From Salegentibacter sp. R32 (GTDB lineage Bacteria; Bacteroidota; Bacteroidia; Flavobacteriales; Flavobacteriaceae): DNA of 64,000 nucleotides. The notes below the pieces were generated by a model that did not search any database, was not told the origin of the DNA, and saw only the letters and a list, made by a program, of their open reading frames with translations. Below, in pieces: positions 17,520 to 26,153 of the stretch (position 1 is its first letter; each line of letters begins with the position of its first letter). A program made the position numbers and the translations under genes. Location: the NCBI RefSeq assembly GCF_008692195.1, contig NZ_RXOM01000012.1:1-64000 (forward strand). Direction: 5' to 3'.

Positions 17520-17563
17520 TATTGTTTAAATTCGCAATTCATTTCAGGTTAAAAAATATAACT

Positions 17564-18955
17564 ATGAGTAAATACGATATTATTGTTTTAGGTAGTGGCC
17601 CAGGAGGTTATGTAACTGCCATTCGCGCTTCACAATTAGGTTTTAAAACCGCAGTAATCGAAAAAGAAAATCTTGGTGGAGTTTGTTTAAACTGGGGATG
17701 TATTCCAACTAAAGCGCTTTTAAAAAGTGCCGAAGTTTTTAGCTACCTGAACCACGCTGAAGATTATGGTTTAAAAGCCGAAAAAGTTGATAAAGATTTT
17801 GATGCGGTAGTTAAAAGAAGTCGTGATGTTGCTGGTGGAATGAGCAAAGGAGTTCAGTTTTTAATGAAGAAGAACAAAATTGATGTAATTAATGGCTTCG
17901 GAAAATTAAAATCTGGTAAGAAAGTAGAAGTAAAAGATAAAGATGGTAATACTAAAGATTACCAAGCAGACCATATTATTGTAGCTACCGGGGCTAGATC
18001 TAGAGAGTTACCTAATTTACCTCAAGATGGCGAAAAAGTAATCGGGTATCGTGAAGCTATGAGCTTAAAGAAACAACCTAAAAAAATGATTGTGGTTGGT
18101 TCTGGAGCTATCGGGGTAGAGTTTGCTCATTTCTACAGTACGATGGGTACTGAAGTTACTATTGTAGAGTTTTTACCAAACTTAGTGCCGTTAGAAGACG
18201 AAGAAGTTTCTAAACAATTTGAAAAATCTTTCAAAAAAGCAGGGATAAAGGTAATGACCAATTCTTCTGTAGAAAGTGTAGATACTTCCGGTGATGGAGT
18301 TAAAGCGAAAGTAAAAACCAAAAAAGGTGAAGAAACTTTAGAAGCAGATGTGGTACTTTCTGCTGTTGGAATTAAAACTAATATCGAAAAAATTGGTCTA
18401 GAAGATTTAGGCATCAAAACAGATAAAGATAAAATTGTGGTGAATGAATGGTACCAAACCAATGTTCCCGGAATTTATGCAATTGGTGATGTAATTGCCG
18501 GTCCTGCTTTAGCACACGTTGCTTCTGCAGAAGGAATTATCTGTGTTGAAAAAATTAAAGGAATGAAAGTAGAAGCCTTAGACTACGGCAACATTCCTGG
18601 TTGTACTTACGCCACTCCTGAAATTGCCAGTGTTGGTTTAACTGAAAAACAAGCCAAAGAACAAGGTTATGATATTAAAGTTGGTAAATTCCCGTTCTCT
18701 GCTTCCGGTAAAGCAAGTGCTGCCGGTAAAAAAGAAGGTTTTGTAAAAGTAATTTACGATGCCAAATATGGTGAATGGCTAGGTTGCCATATGATTGGTG
18801 CCGGTGTAACCGATATGATTGCTGAAGCCGTTGTTGCCAGAAAACTAGAAACAACCGGTCACGAAATATTAAAAGCAGTTCACCCTCACCCAACAATGAG
18901 TGAAGCCGTCATGGAAGCTACTGCTGCTGCATATGATGAAGTAATTCATATTTAA
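17564..18955 (+). CDS. lpdA: dihydrolipoyl dehydrogenase
   Basis: The protein has 463 residues and is the E3 subunit of 2-oxoacid dehydrogenase complexes, reoxidising dihydrolipoamide with NAD+. FAD-binding GSGPGGYVTAIRA is at the N-terminus, the redox disulfide is in GGVCLNWGCIPTKAL, the NAD-binding loop is GSGAIGVEFA, the FAD contact is YAIGDV, and the catalytic His-Glu pair lies in HPHPTMSE. I take ATG at 17564 because the flavin fold starts at once; a TTG at 17522 would add 14 odd residues. No E1/E2 genes are adjacent, so it may serve several complexes. Confidence 0.94.
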   Translation: MSKYDIIVLGSGPGGYVTAIRASQLGFKTAVIEKENLGGVCLNWGCIPTKALLKSAEVFSYLNHAEDYGLKAEKVDKDFDAVVKRSRDVAGGMSKGVQFLMKKNKIDVINGFGKLKSGKKVEVKDKDGNTKDYQADHIIVATGARSRELPNLPQDGEKVIGYREAMSLKKQPKKMIVVGSGAIGVEFAHFYSTMGTEVTIVEFLPNLVPLEDEEVSKQFEKSFKKAGIKVMTNSSVESVDTSGDGVKAKVKTKKGEETLEADVVLSAVGIKTNIEKIGLEDLGIKTDKDKIVVNEWYQTNVPGIYAIGDVIAGPALAHVASAEGIICVEKIKGMKVEALDYGNIPGCTYATPEIASVGLTEKQAKEQGYDIKVGKFPFSASGKASAAGKKEGFVKVIYDAKYGEWLGCHMIGAGVTDMIAEAVVARKLETTGHEILKAVHPHPTMSEAVMEATAAAYDEVIHI

Positions 18956-18975
18956 AAAATCAGATAATTTTAAAT

Positions 18976-19013
18976 AAAAAATCCCGATGAAATTTCTTTC
19001 ATCGGGATTTTTT
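18976..19013. terminator. bidirectional terminator
   Basis: A 17-bp stem (core ATCCCGATGAAA) closes a TTTC loop with A and T runs on both sides. It serves lpdA and the leftward lipoprotein gene. Confidence 0.85.
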
Positions 19014-19028
19014 ATAACATTAATTCGC

Positions 19029-19586
19029 TTACAAGGAAGGATTTACTTTTGCATCGAATTCCATATCTAAACGAATCTCTAGATTATTAGCATCCTCGAC
19101 ACTTTCAAATTGGACCACTAACTTCAAACTTTCAGATTTTGCATAATCATCCACATACTCGTCTGTGGTAGAGAGTTCAATCATTGTTTGTCCAGAAGGT
19201 ACTTCATCTAAATGTGCGATTTCCATATATTCTAAATCATCTGTTCGTACTCCCAAAGTAACAGAGTTTACAAAATCAAAATTTTCCTGATCATCGGCAC
19301 TTACCAATGTAATATCTAAATCGTCTAATTGAATTTCTTCAACTTGTTCAATAGTTTCATCGGTGCCCGTTTCATCTTCAAGAGCTTGACGTAAATTAAC
19401 ATCTGTTTCAATAGGGATTTCAAAAATATTTATGGGCAAATAGTCTATACTAGCTGTTTCACTAACCGGAATATCATCTATCGTTCTAATTCTATCTACA
19501 ACTTCTTCTACATCATCATCGCTACATGATCCCAAAAATAGACTTACAAATAAAATTGGTAATAAAAAAAGTTTCTTGTTCTTCAT
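19029..19586 (-). CDS. small acidic lipoprotein, unknown function
   Basis: A protein of 185 residues from the ATG at 19586; start codons at 19592 and 19610 would only lengthen the basic N-terminus. The signal is typical of a lipoprotein (LFLGSC, then SDDD). The mature part is acidic and beta-rich, with a conserved-looking IPI.TDV segment and no catalytic motif. The Ser-Asp-Asp-Asp after the Cys resembles surface-export signals of Bacteroidota lipoproteins. It is monocistronic. I do not recognise the family. Confidence 0.7.
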   Translation of the reverse strand: MKNKKLFLLPILFVSLFLGSCSDDDVEEVVDRIRTIDDIPVSETASIDYLPINIFEIPIETDVNLRQALEDETGTDETIEQVEEIQLDDLDITLVSADDQENFDFVNSVTLGVRTDDLEYMEIAHLDEVPSGQTMIELSTTDEYVDDYAKSESLKLVVQFESVEDANNLEIRLDMEFDAKVNPSL

Positions 19587-19700
19587 AATCATAGTTTTTA
19601 TTTTTGACAAATGAAATAAAAACCTAAATAATCTACCGTTAAAAGGAAACTAAAAAGAAATAAGGAAAAATTAATTTATTGAAACATTTGCAAATTATTG

Positions 19701-20420
19701 TTAATTCAACTCTAACAAGTCGGCATACCAAAACTTGTAATCCCAAGATTGAGGTTCTTGGTGGCAATCATCTTCATCAGACGGAGAGTAATCTCTAAGT
19801 ACTTTTTCACCTAATTCAAACTCAACAGGAAAAGTAAATAAAGGACCGTCAAAAACAAAAGTGTGGAATTCTCCGTTCTCTCCACAGGGATCTACATTTG
19901 AAGGTAAATCGTTTAGAAAATCGTGATCTATAATTCTTCCGCAGAAAGATTCATCTAATTTATTGGCATTGGTACAAACCACGATAGCTTTATATCCCGA
20001 ATCTATAAATTCTTCAACCAAAGTTAAAGTATCTTTCTTCCATAGTGGAAAAATAGGTTGAATTTGAACTTCCTGAAGTTGTTGCTCTCGGTAGCTCTTT
20101 AAATCTTCTAAAAAAATATCACCAAAAACTGAATGGGTAAAGCCTTCTGATTTTAATTTTAAAACATGCTTCTGCATAGTTTCATTATAGGTTTGCATCG
20201 ACACATTTCCACTTAATGGGATTTGATGGAGCGGCAATTGCAAACTTTTGGCTTGCTTTTCTAACAAAGAAATGGGTAAACCGTGCATCGAAACACGGTT
20301 AAAATCGGTATTGACTGTTGTGACCAATTTTTCAATAGCTACTTCTTGTGAGGATTGAAGTTGATGCAAAGCTAACATTGCATCTTTGCCACTACTCCAA
20401 TTTAAGTAAGCTTTAGGCAT
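19701..20420 (-). CDS. Dph6-like ATP-dependent ligase (PP-loop family)
   Basis: A 239-residue protein of the adenine nucleotide alpha-hydrolase superfamily, related to diphthine-ammonia ligase. The ATP-binding PP-loop is WSSGKDAMLAL (residues 8-18). Further matches are SVFGDIFLEDLKSYRE, PIFPLWKKDT, and GENGEFHTFVFDGPLF near the C-terminus. Bacteria lack diphthamide, so the true substrate is unknown. Its start overlaps the end of aroQ by 8 bases, so the two are translationally coupled. Confidence 0.85.
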   Translation of the reverse strand: MPKAYLNWSSGKDAMLALHQLQSSQEVAIEKLVTTVNTDFNRVSMHGLPISLLEKQAKSLQLPLHQIPLSGNVSMQTYNETMQKHVLKLKSEGFTHSVFGDIFLEDLKSYREQQLQEVQIQPIFPLWKKDTLTLVEEFIDSGYKAIVVCTNANKLDESFCGRIIDHDFLNDLPSNVDPCGENGEFHTFVFDGPLFTFPVEFELGEKVLRDYSPSDEDDCHQEPQSWDYKFWYADLLELN

Positions 20421-20847
20421 CTTTTTCAGGTAAATCTAGAAAACTTAAAATAGCAAGTTCATAACTTTTCAAACCAAATCCAGCAATTACTCCTTTCGCA
20501 TTTGGAGCAATATAAGAATGATGTCTAAATTTTTCCCTTGCTGAAGTATTAGAAATATGAACCTCTACCACCGGAATTTGAATCGCTTTTACTGCATCGG
20601 CAATTGCTACAGAAGTATGCGTATAAGCAGCGGCATTTAAAATAATGCCATCAAAATTATCTTGTGCTTGATGAAGTTCATCTATTATTTTCCCCTCGTG
20701 ATTTGACTGAAAATGAGATAATTCTACATCTCTAAACTTAAACTGAAGGGAAGAAAAGTAATCCTCAAAAGTAGAACTGCCATAAATTTCAGGTTCACGA
20801 GAACCTAATAAATTTAAATTTGGACCATTTATAATAAGTATTTTCAT
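20413..20847 (-). CDS. aroQ: type II 3-dehydroquinate dehydratase
   Basis: A 144-residue enzyme that dehydrates 3-dehydroquinate to 3-dehydroshikimate in the shikimate pathway. NGPNLNLLGSREPEIYG at the N-terminus carries the catalytic Arg and Tyr. FDGIILNAAAYTHTSVAIADA holds the substrate-binding Asn, VEVHISNTSAREKFRH the catalytic His, and GVIAGFG is at the end. Length is right for type II. aroE (42775) and aroK (57573) are elsewhere in the window. It starts 11 bases after the stop of a barrel gene at 20859, so the three leftward genes may be one transcript. Confidence 0.93.
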   Translation of the reverse strand: MKILIINGPNLNLLGSREPEIYGSSTFEDYFSSLQFKFRDVELSHFQSNHEGKIIDELHQAQDNFDGIILNAAAYTHTSVAIADAVKAIQIPVVEVHISNTSAREKFRHHSYIAPNAKGVIAGFGLKSYELAILSFLDLPEKDA

Positions 20848-20858
20848 ATTTAAATTAT

Positions 20859-21356
20859 TTACAGTCCTATAGAAAGACCAATCATCAAGCTATTAAAATC
20901 TGCAGAAGAGAAAGTCTCGTTATTTTGAGCTATTTTAAAACCATAACGGGCCTGCACATAAATATTATGCAAAATATCATAACCAATCCCAACAGCAAGA
21001 TCTAAGCCTAATTGGTCTTTAAACTCTACATCATCAATATTAGAATCATCAAAAAAATAAGTGGCTTGTGGCCCTGCTTGTATATTTAAATCTGAACCTC
21101 CTACATAATATTTTAACATCACCGGTAAATACAATAAATTTTCATCTCCGGCATTTCCATAAAGAAGTTCTGGCTGAAATTTAAAAGAATTACTAAAAGA
21201 GAATTCAGCATAGAATCCACCATAAAACCCTGATTCGCCTTCATCACTGCCATCAGCCGTTACATTTAAATAACCTCCGGTAATACCTGTTTCAACTTGA
21301 GAGAAAGAAATTTGGGCAGTAAAAATTAGAATGGCAAGTATTAAAATATTTTTCAT
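20859..21356 (-). CDS. outer-membrane beta-barrel protein 1 of 6
   Basis: A 165-residue protein with a signal peptide (1-19, FSQ) and alternating strands ending in a short barrel strand (NSLMIGLSIGL). LNIQAGPQATYFF is shared almost word for word with the barrels at 22852 and 24411 (VQVGPQVGFL, IQAGPQIGFL), showing they are paralogues of the porin-like OMP_b-brl_2 family. At 165 residues it is the shortest of the group, with a shorter first half. It runs into aroQ with an 11-base gap. Confidence 0.8.
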   Translation of the reverse strand: MKNILILAILIFTAQISFSQVETGITGGYLNVTADGSDEGESGFYGGFYAEFSFSNSFKFQPELLYGNAGDENLLYLPVMLKYYVGGSDLNIQAGPQATYFFDDSNIDDVEFKDQLGLDLAVGIGYDILHNIYVQARYGFKIAQNNETFSSADFNSLMIGLSIGL

Positions 21357-21405
21357 AAAAATAGCTGTTGCTCTGTTTTTCTTATCACAAACTTAGCAAA
21401 TATGT

Positions 21406-22020
21406 TTAAAATAAATAACCTACTGAAAATTGAATTACTCGTTGTTTTAATTCTAATTGATTTTTAATTGCTCCTTCAAAATCATTCAAATCATTAATTC
21501 CCAAATAATAATTTGCACTCAAAAATACACCAAGCTCAAACTGATAGCCTAAACCACTCATGAGACCATAATCAAATTCTTTTATACCATACTTATCTTT
21601 TTCAGAAATTAAATAAGAAAATTGGAGTCCGGCAAAAATATTGAAACCATCTATTAAATAAAATTTAGCAAGTATGGGTAAATTTATAAAATCAAGTTTA
21701 TAATCATTCTGTACATTTTTCACAAAAATAGGATCGTTAGGAGTAGAACCGGGAAATGTTAAATCTACTAGTTCTATTTCTAAGACGGAATTCTGTTTAG
21801 AATATAAAAGTTGCGGTTCTAAAGCAAATCTGTCACTAATTTTAAACTCAACAAGACCGCCTATATAAAATCCGGTCTTCATTTCAGATTTTACTAAATC
21901 GCTATAGCCGTTTATGTTAATTTTAGAAAAATTTGCTCCGGCTTTAAAACCATATTTAATTTCTTGCGCTTCTAAAGAAAATACTATAAGGAAGCTAGAA
22001 AGAAATAATAATTTTTTCAT
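21406..22020 (-). CDS. outer-membrane beta-barrel protein 2 of 6
   Basis: A 204-residue protein with a signal peptide (1-18) and an eight-strand-type barrel. Family marks are IKYGFKAGANFSKI near the N-terminus, ALEPQLLYSKQ, DFINLPILAKFYLIDGFNIFAGLQFSYL and VIQFSVGYLF at the end. It is a paralogue of the genes at 22852 and 24411. Function is unknown; these small barrels are abundant surface proteins in Flavobacteriia. Confidence 0.83.
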   Translation of the reverse strand: MKKLLFLSSFLIVFSLEAQEIKYGFKAGANFSKININGYSDLVKSEMKTGFYIGGLVEFKISDRFALEPQLLYSKQNSVLEIELVDLTFPGSTPNDPIFVKNVQNDYKLDFINLPILAKFYLIDGFNIFAGLQFSYLISEKDKYGIKEFDYGLMSGLGYQFELGVFLSANYYLGINDLNDFEGAIKNQLELKQRVIQFSVGYLF

Positions 22021-22062
22021 TATTTTATTTTTTAAATTTATTGATTCAATCTCAAAATGACT

Positions 22063-22096
22063 AAAAAAAAAGTAAGAAATAAAATTCTTACTTTTT
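22063..22096 (-). terminator. terminator of the barrel gene at 22125
   Basis: AAAAAGTAAGAA pairs with TTCTTACTTTTT. Read leftwards the stem ends in a T9 run. Confidence 0.75.
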
Positions 22097-22124
22097 GTGC
22101 TAGATAAAAATTAGGATTGCTTAA

Positions 22125-22742
22125 TTAAAAATAAATATTAAAACCAATCCCAGCCCCAATAGTATTATTTTTTATTTTATAATCATCATTTTCATCACTT
22201 ACTAAGGATGTGTGCAAATATTCTACTAAAAAATCTACTGATACATTTTTATTGATAAAATATGCTAAGCCAGCTTCAAAACCATAAGCTAAACCTCCAA
22301 ATTTAGATTCGGAATAATCAATATCGGTTGATGGTGAAATATATTCTGTTTTCCTACTGAAGTAACCTACTTTAGCACCTATAAACGGGGCTAATTGATC
22401 ACTCTTAAAATAATAAGCAATTTGCGGTAGTACACCCAAATTATTCTGTTTAATTTCTAATTCACCCGCAAACACATCTTGTTTATTTTTAGTACCTGTA
22501 TAAACTAATTGCATACCTACAGCCAAATTTTCAATCACAAAATAATTAGCATCTGTAGCTAAAGATAAGGTAGTGACCTTATAATCAGATTCTGATTCTT
22601 CACCATCGTATTCAGGTGTTTCTTTATTTGAAGCAAAAGAAAATGTTGAAGTTCCTCCAAACATCCAATTTCCTTTTTCTGTTTGAGCGTTAGTGAATAG
22701 GATACCAAAACATGCAATTAAAGTAATAAGTAATTTTTTCAT
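22125..22742 (-). CDS. outer-membrane beta-barrel protein 3 of 6
   Basis: A 205-residue protein with a signal peptide ending at FTNAQ. Its sequence differs from barrels 1, 2, 4 and 6 and resembles the rightward gene at 23740: YFVIENLAVGMQLVYTGTKN, APFIGAKVGYFSRK and a final IGAGIGFNIYF strand are typical of the OmpA-like or OmpW-like outer-membrane barrel group. A terminator ends it before the next gene. No function can be assigned. Confidence 0.82.
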   Translation of the reverse strand: MKKLLITLIACFGILFTNAQTEKGNWMFGGTSTFSFASNKETPEYDGEESESDYKVTTLSLATDANYFVIENLAVGMQLVYTGTKNKQDVFAGELEIKQNNLGVLPQIAYYFKSDQLAPFIGAKVGYFSRKTEYISPSTDIDYSESKFGGLAYGFEAGLAYFINKNVSVDFLVEYLHTSLVSDENDDYKIKNNTIGAGIGFNIYF

Positions 22743-22795
22743 TTTTAAATTAGTATTAGATATTTCAACAAAAATGTTTTTATTTATAGCTTATT

Positions 22796-22826
22796 AAAAA
22801 AAAACGAGAACCGAAGTTCTCGTTTT
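22796..22826 (-). terminator. terminator of the barrel gene at 22852
   Basis: ACGAGAAC pairs with GTTCTCGT across a CGAA loop. Read leftwards it ends in a T9 run. Confidence 0.8.
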
Positions 22827-22851
22827 ATAATTTTATATTGAATTAAATTGA

Positions 22852-23499
22852 TTAGAATTTGTAACCTAATGACAGTTGAATCATATTATTTTGTATAGAA
22901 TAATCATCTGAAAATTCAGAATCATCCACATTTGAAAGACCTAAGTAATAACGAGCTTGGAAAAATACTCCCATGTCTAATTCATAACCTAATCCAGCTG
23001 CAACTCCAAAATCGATACTTGATGTTTCATCTTTCACATCTTCATCGAAACTTTCTGATTCTGTCATTCCCGCTGCTGAAGCTGTATACTCACCTTCTCC
23101 TTTAGCTGAAACTAAGAAGCCTACCTGAGGACCTACCTGTACGGAAAGACCTTCTGTTATATAATAATTGGCCATAATTGGGAGAATGATGTAATCTAGT
23201 TTTAGTTCTTCTTCTCCACTTTCAGAAACCTCAATTCCAAATTCAGTATAACTTTCTGAATATTCACTTTTCGCTCCTTGCATAGAGTAAAGTAACTCAG
23301 GCTGAATACTAAAGCTTTCCGTTAACATAAATTCAGCAAGAGCTCCAATATGCAAGCCTGTTCTAGTTTCAGCATCTTCAGCATCACCTCCTAAAGAAGC
23401 GAAGTTAACACCAGCTTTTACACCGAATTTAATGTCTTGTGCATTTGCACTAAAAATACCACAAACAGCAATTGCTGCTACTAGTAAAAATTTTTTCAT
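22852..23499 (-). CDS. outer-membrane beta-barrel protein 4 of 6
   Basis: A 215-residue protein with a signal peptide ending at SANAQ. Family marks are IKFGVKAGVNFASLGGD, FSIQPELLYSMQG, LDYIILPIMANYYITEGLSVQVGPQVGFLVS and IQLSLGYKF. Closest within the window to the gene at 24411. Loops are rich in Glu and Ser, suggesting exposed acidic surfaces. Role unknown. Confidence 0.85.
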   Translation of the reverse strand: MKKFLLVAAIAVCGIFSANAQDIKFGVKAGVNFASLGGDAEDAETRTGLHIGALAEFMLTESFSIQPELLYSMQGAKSEYSESYTEFGIEVSESGEEELKLDYIILPIMANYYITEGLSVQVGPQVGFLVSAKGEGEYTASAAGMTESESFDEDVKDETSSIDFGVAAGLGYELDMGVFFQARYYLGLSNVDDSEFSDDYSIQNNMIQLSLGYKF

Positions 23500-23739
23500 A
23501 ATGTTAATTATTTTAAGATTCGAAGCAAATATATATACATTTTACCAATAACCGTTAAACATAAGTCAACAAATTATTAAAAAAATCATAATATATTACA
23601 TAATAAACTAATTATCAATAACTTAAAATTATTATTTTTTAAAGTTTCCTTAATGTTTTGTGAATTTTAAATTAAGGAATGAATATACCAAAGATGATTA
23701 ATTACTTTTACGCCCTTATTTAAAAAACCCAATATCTAT

Positions 23740-24333
23740 ATGAGAAAATTATTTTTTATTTGTCTTGCTTGTTGTATGGTAAACAATATCTATTCGCAAA
23801 CAGAAGAATCGGTTATATTTGGCTTTGATCAAAATGATTTTTTAGCAACAACTTATGCAGGTTATTTTTCACAAGAAGATGAATTTGAAAAAACAAAAAC
23901 GAATACTTTCGAAATTGCACCAGAAGTTTCTTATTTTATTACAGATCATATTTCATTAGGCTTAAGGGCTAATTACCAACATAGCAAAATTGAAATGGAA
24001 GAAGATAGCAATGAAAGTAAAGAAACTTATATTGGAGGAGGAGTCTTTGGAAGGTATTATTTTTGGCCTCATAAAAGATTTTCACTATTTGGTGAACTTG
24101 GAGGTAATTATAGCGAAATAACTGAAAACAACGGTGGATCCACTAGTTTTCTAGAATTAATGGTAGCACCGGGAATTAATTTTTTCTTATCAAAACGATT
24201 TATAATTTCGGCTAAGATTGGAGCAATAGATTATTCTACTTCCGGAATAAGCGATGGTGATGAAAAAATAAAATCGTTTTCTATTAGCCTCAATCCAGAA
24301 AACTTGAGGTTTGGCTTTGCAATGAAATTTTAA
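23740..24333 (+). CDS. outer-membrane beta-barrel protein 5 of 6
   Basis: A 197-residue protein with a signal peptide (1-19), and the only barrel of the group on the plus strand. It resembles the protein at 22125: EVSYFITDHISLGLRANYQHS, FGRYYFWPHKRFSLFGELGGNYSE and a final FGFAMKF strand. Its own terminator follows. Function unknown. Confidence 0.8.
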   Translation: MRKLFFICLACCMVNNIYSQTEESVIFGFDQNDFLATTYAGYFSQEDEFEKTKTNTFEIAPEVSYFITDHISLGLRANYQHSKIEMEEDSNESKETYIGGGVFGRYYFWPHKRFSLFGELGGNYSEITENNGGSTSFLELMVAPGINFFLSKRFIISAKIGAIDYSTSGISDGDEKIKSFSISLNPENLRFGFAMKF

Positions 24334-24352
24334 GTATATGAACAAGGAAATC

Positions 24353-24387
24353 AAAAAAGCCGACTCACATAAAGTCGGCTTCTTTTT
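24353..24387. terminator. bidirectional terminator
   Basis: AAGCCGACT (24357-24365) pairs with AGTCGGCTT (24373-24381) between an A run and a T run. It lies between convergent barrel genes. Confidence 0.8.
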
Positions 24388-24410
24388 GGTTAGTTAATAT
24401 CTTTTCTATT

Positions 24411-25037
24411 TTAGAACATAAATCCTACACCTACTTGAAAAACTGAGTTTTTAATGTCTGGGTCTCCAAAAAGATCAGATTCTTTAAATACATTGGTGAA
24501 GCCATAATTATATCTTCCTTGAAGAAAAAAACCACCATCAAACTTGTACTCTACTCCGGCAGCTAAGCTAAAATCAATATCTTCAGCCACATCGGTATCT
24601 ATATCACCGGCATCATCAGTGGGTTGATAATCAATTTCTTCATTAATTAAAAATCCAATTTGAGGACCTGCTTGGATATTCAAACCTTTCACTAAATAGA
24701 TTTTTGCTAGTAAAGGTATTTGAATATAATCCAATTGAGCTTCCACATTGTCATCGGTATCAAACTCATTGTTTTGGTCAATTTCTTCAATATCAAAACC
24801 TTGTCCAGAATATAAAACCTCGGGTTGAATAGAAAACCGTTCGCTTATAGGTATCTCTGCTACAAATCCTGCATTAAAACTTGTTCTTGTTTTGGTATCA
24901 CCAATATCATCTCCGGTGAGATTAGCAAAATTCACTCCACCTTTTACTCCAATTTGTACTAAGTCTGAGTCTGCTTGTGCTTTCGCTCCTAAAATTGCAA
25001 ATAATCCTACTAACGAACTTAAAATTACTTTTTTCAT
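24411..25037 (-). CDS. outer-membrane beta-barrel protein 6 of 6
   Basis: A 208-residue protein from the ATG at 25037, which begins a clean signal peptide (MKKVILSSLVGLFAILGAKAQ). A longer frame from 25079 would put 14 hydrophilic residues in front of it. Family marks are VQIGVKGGVNFANLTGDD, FSIQPEVLYSGQGF, LDYIQIPLLAKIYLVKGLNIQAGPQIGFLI and FQVGVGFMF. It is closest to barrel 4. It is divergent from xerD. Confidence 0.85.
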   Translation of the reverse strand: MKKVILSSLVGLFAILGAKAQADSDLVQIGVKGGVNFANLTGDDIGDTKTRTSFNAGFVAEIPISERFSIQPEVLYSGQGFDIEEIDQNNEFDTDDNVEAQLDYIQIPLLAKIYLVKGLNIQAGPQIGFLINEEIDYQPTDDAGDIDTDVAEDIDFSLAAGVEYKFDGGFFLQGRYNYGFTNVFKESDLFGDPDIKNSVFQVGVGFMF

Positions 25038-25150
25038 AATCATCATTGTTTTTTGTTTAGAACAAATGTATAGAAGCAATTCACAAAAAATTCAGAAGCA
25101 AAAACTAAAGTTTACTTAAATTATGGAGCTAATTTTTCTATTTTTAACGT

Positions 25151-26047
25151 ATGAAATGGCAAGAGGCACTTCGGGATTACCAACATTACCTTCGCATAGA
25201 GAGAGGCTTATCTCCCAATTCTATCGAAAATTACGGCTATGATATTGTTAAACTCATTACTTTTTTGGAAGAACATAAAATCCAGGTTTCGCCCTTAAAA
25301 ATTTCCGAAGAAAAAATTCAGGAGTTTATTTATGAGGTTTCCAAAATTCAAAGTGTGCGTTCCCAATCGAGGATAATTTCCGGTTTACGCAGTTTTTTTG
25401 ATTATTTGGTTTTTGAAGATTACCGAAAGGACAATCCTTTAGATCTTATAGAATCGCCCCAAATAGGAAGAAAATTACCAGATACGCTTTCTACGGAAGA
25501 AGTAGACCAACTTATAGAAAGTATAGATTTAAGCCACCCCCAAGGTGAACGCAACCGTTGTATATTAGAAACCCTCTATAGTTGTGGTTTACGGGTTTCA
25601 GAACTAATAACTTTAAAACTATCCGATCTTTATTTTGACGAAGGGTTTATACGGGTGGTTGGAAAAGGAAGTAAACAACGTTTGGTACCTATAAGTACAC
25701 TTACCATTAAATACATCAACATATATATAGATGAAATTAGGGTACATTTACCTATTCAAAAAGGTTTTGAAGATACCCTTTTTTTAAACCGAAGAGGCAA
25801 ACAACTTACCCGGGCAATGATTTTTACCATTGTTAAACAAACCGCCACAAGAGCAGGGATTAAAAAGAAAATAAGCCCGCATACCTTCCGGCATTCTTTT
25901 GCGACTCACTTATTGGAGAACGGAGCAGATTTACGCAGTATTCAGCAAATGTTAGGTCACGAAAGCATCATCACTACAGAAATCTATATGCACATAGATC
26001 GCACTCATCTTAAAGAAGTGTTAGAAAAATTCCATCCCCGAAAATAA
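25151..26047 (+). CDS. xerD: site-specific tyrosine recombinase XerD
   Basis: A 298-residue protein that resolves chromosome dimers with XerC at dif. The N-terminal core-binding domain (1-95) precedes a catalytic domain with all six residues: Arg148, Lys172, His244, Arg247, His270 and nucleophile Tyr279. Length and signature (HTFRHSFATHLLENGADLRSIQQMLGH) match the housekeeping enzyme rather than a phage integrase, and no mobile-element genes are near. A TATTTTTA box (25139-25146) ends four bases before the ATG, so the mRNA may be leaderless. Confidence 0.9.
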   Translation: MKWQEALRDYQHYLRIERGLSPNSIENYGYDIVKLITFLEEHKIQVSPLKISEEKIQEFIYEVSKIQSVRSQSRIISGLRSFFDYLVFEDYRKDNPLDLIESPQIGRKLPDTLSTEEVDQLIESIDLSHPQGERNRCILETLYSCGLRVSELITLKLSDLYFDEGFIRVVGKGSKQRLVPISTLTIKYINIYIDEIRVHLPIQKGFEDTLFLNRRGKQLTRAMIFTIVKQTATRAGIKKKISPHTFRHSFATHLLENGADLRSIQQMLGHESIITTEIYMHIDRTHLKEVLEKFHPRK

Positions 26048-26153
26048 TGAATTGATTTGCGTTAATCCAAGATATTAAAGTTCTGCTAAAGTCACCGCAT
26101 TTCTTTTACAGCTCTTTTTCTTCCTATATATTGAAAGAAAAAGACAAAAAACT

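Noticed and set aside
17522-17563. TTG-initiated extension of dihydrolipoyl dehydrogenase
   Set aside because: It adds 14 residues before the flavin fold, has no family counterpart and overlaps the promoter-like region.
25151-26047. Tyrosine recombinase as a sign of an integrated element
   Set aside because: Size, signature and solitary context match housekeeping XerD. There are no att repeats or phage genes nearby.
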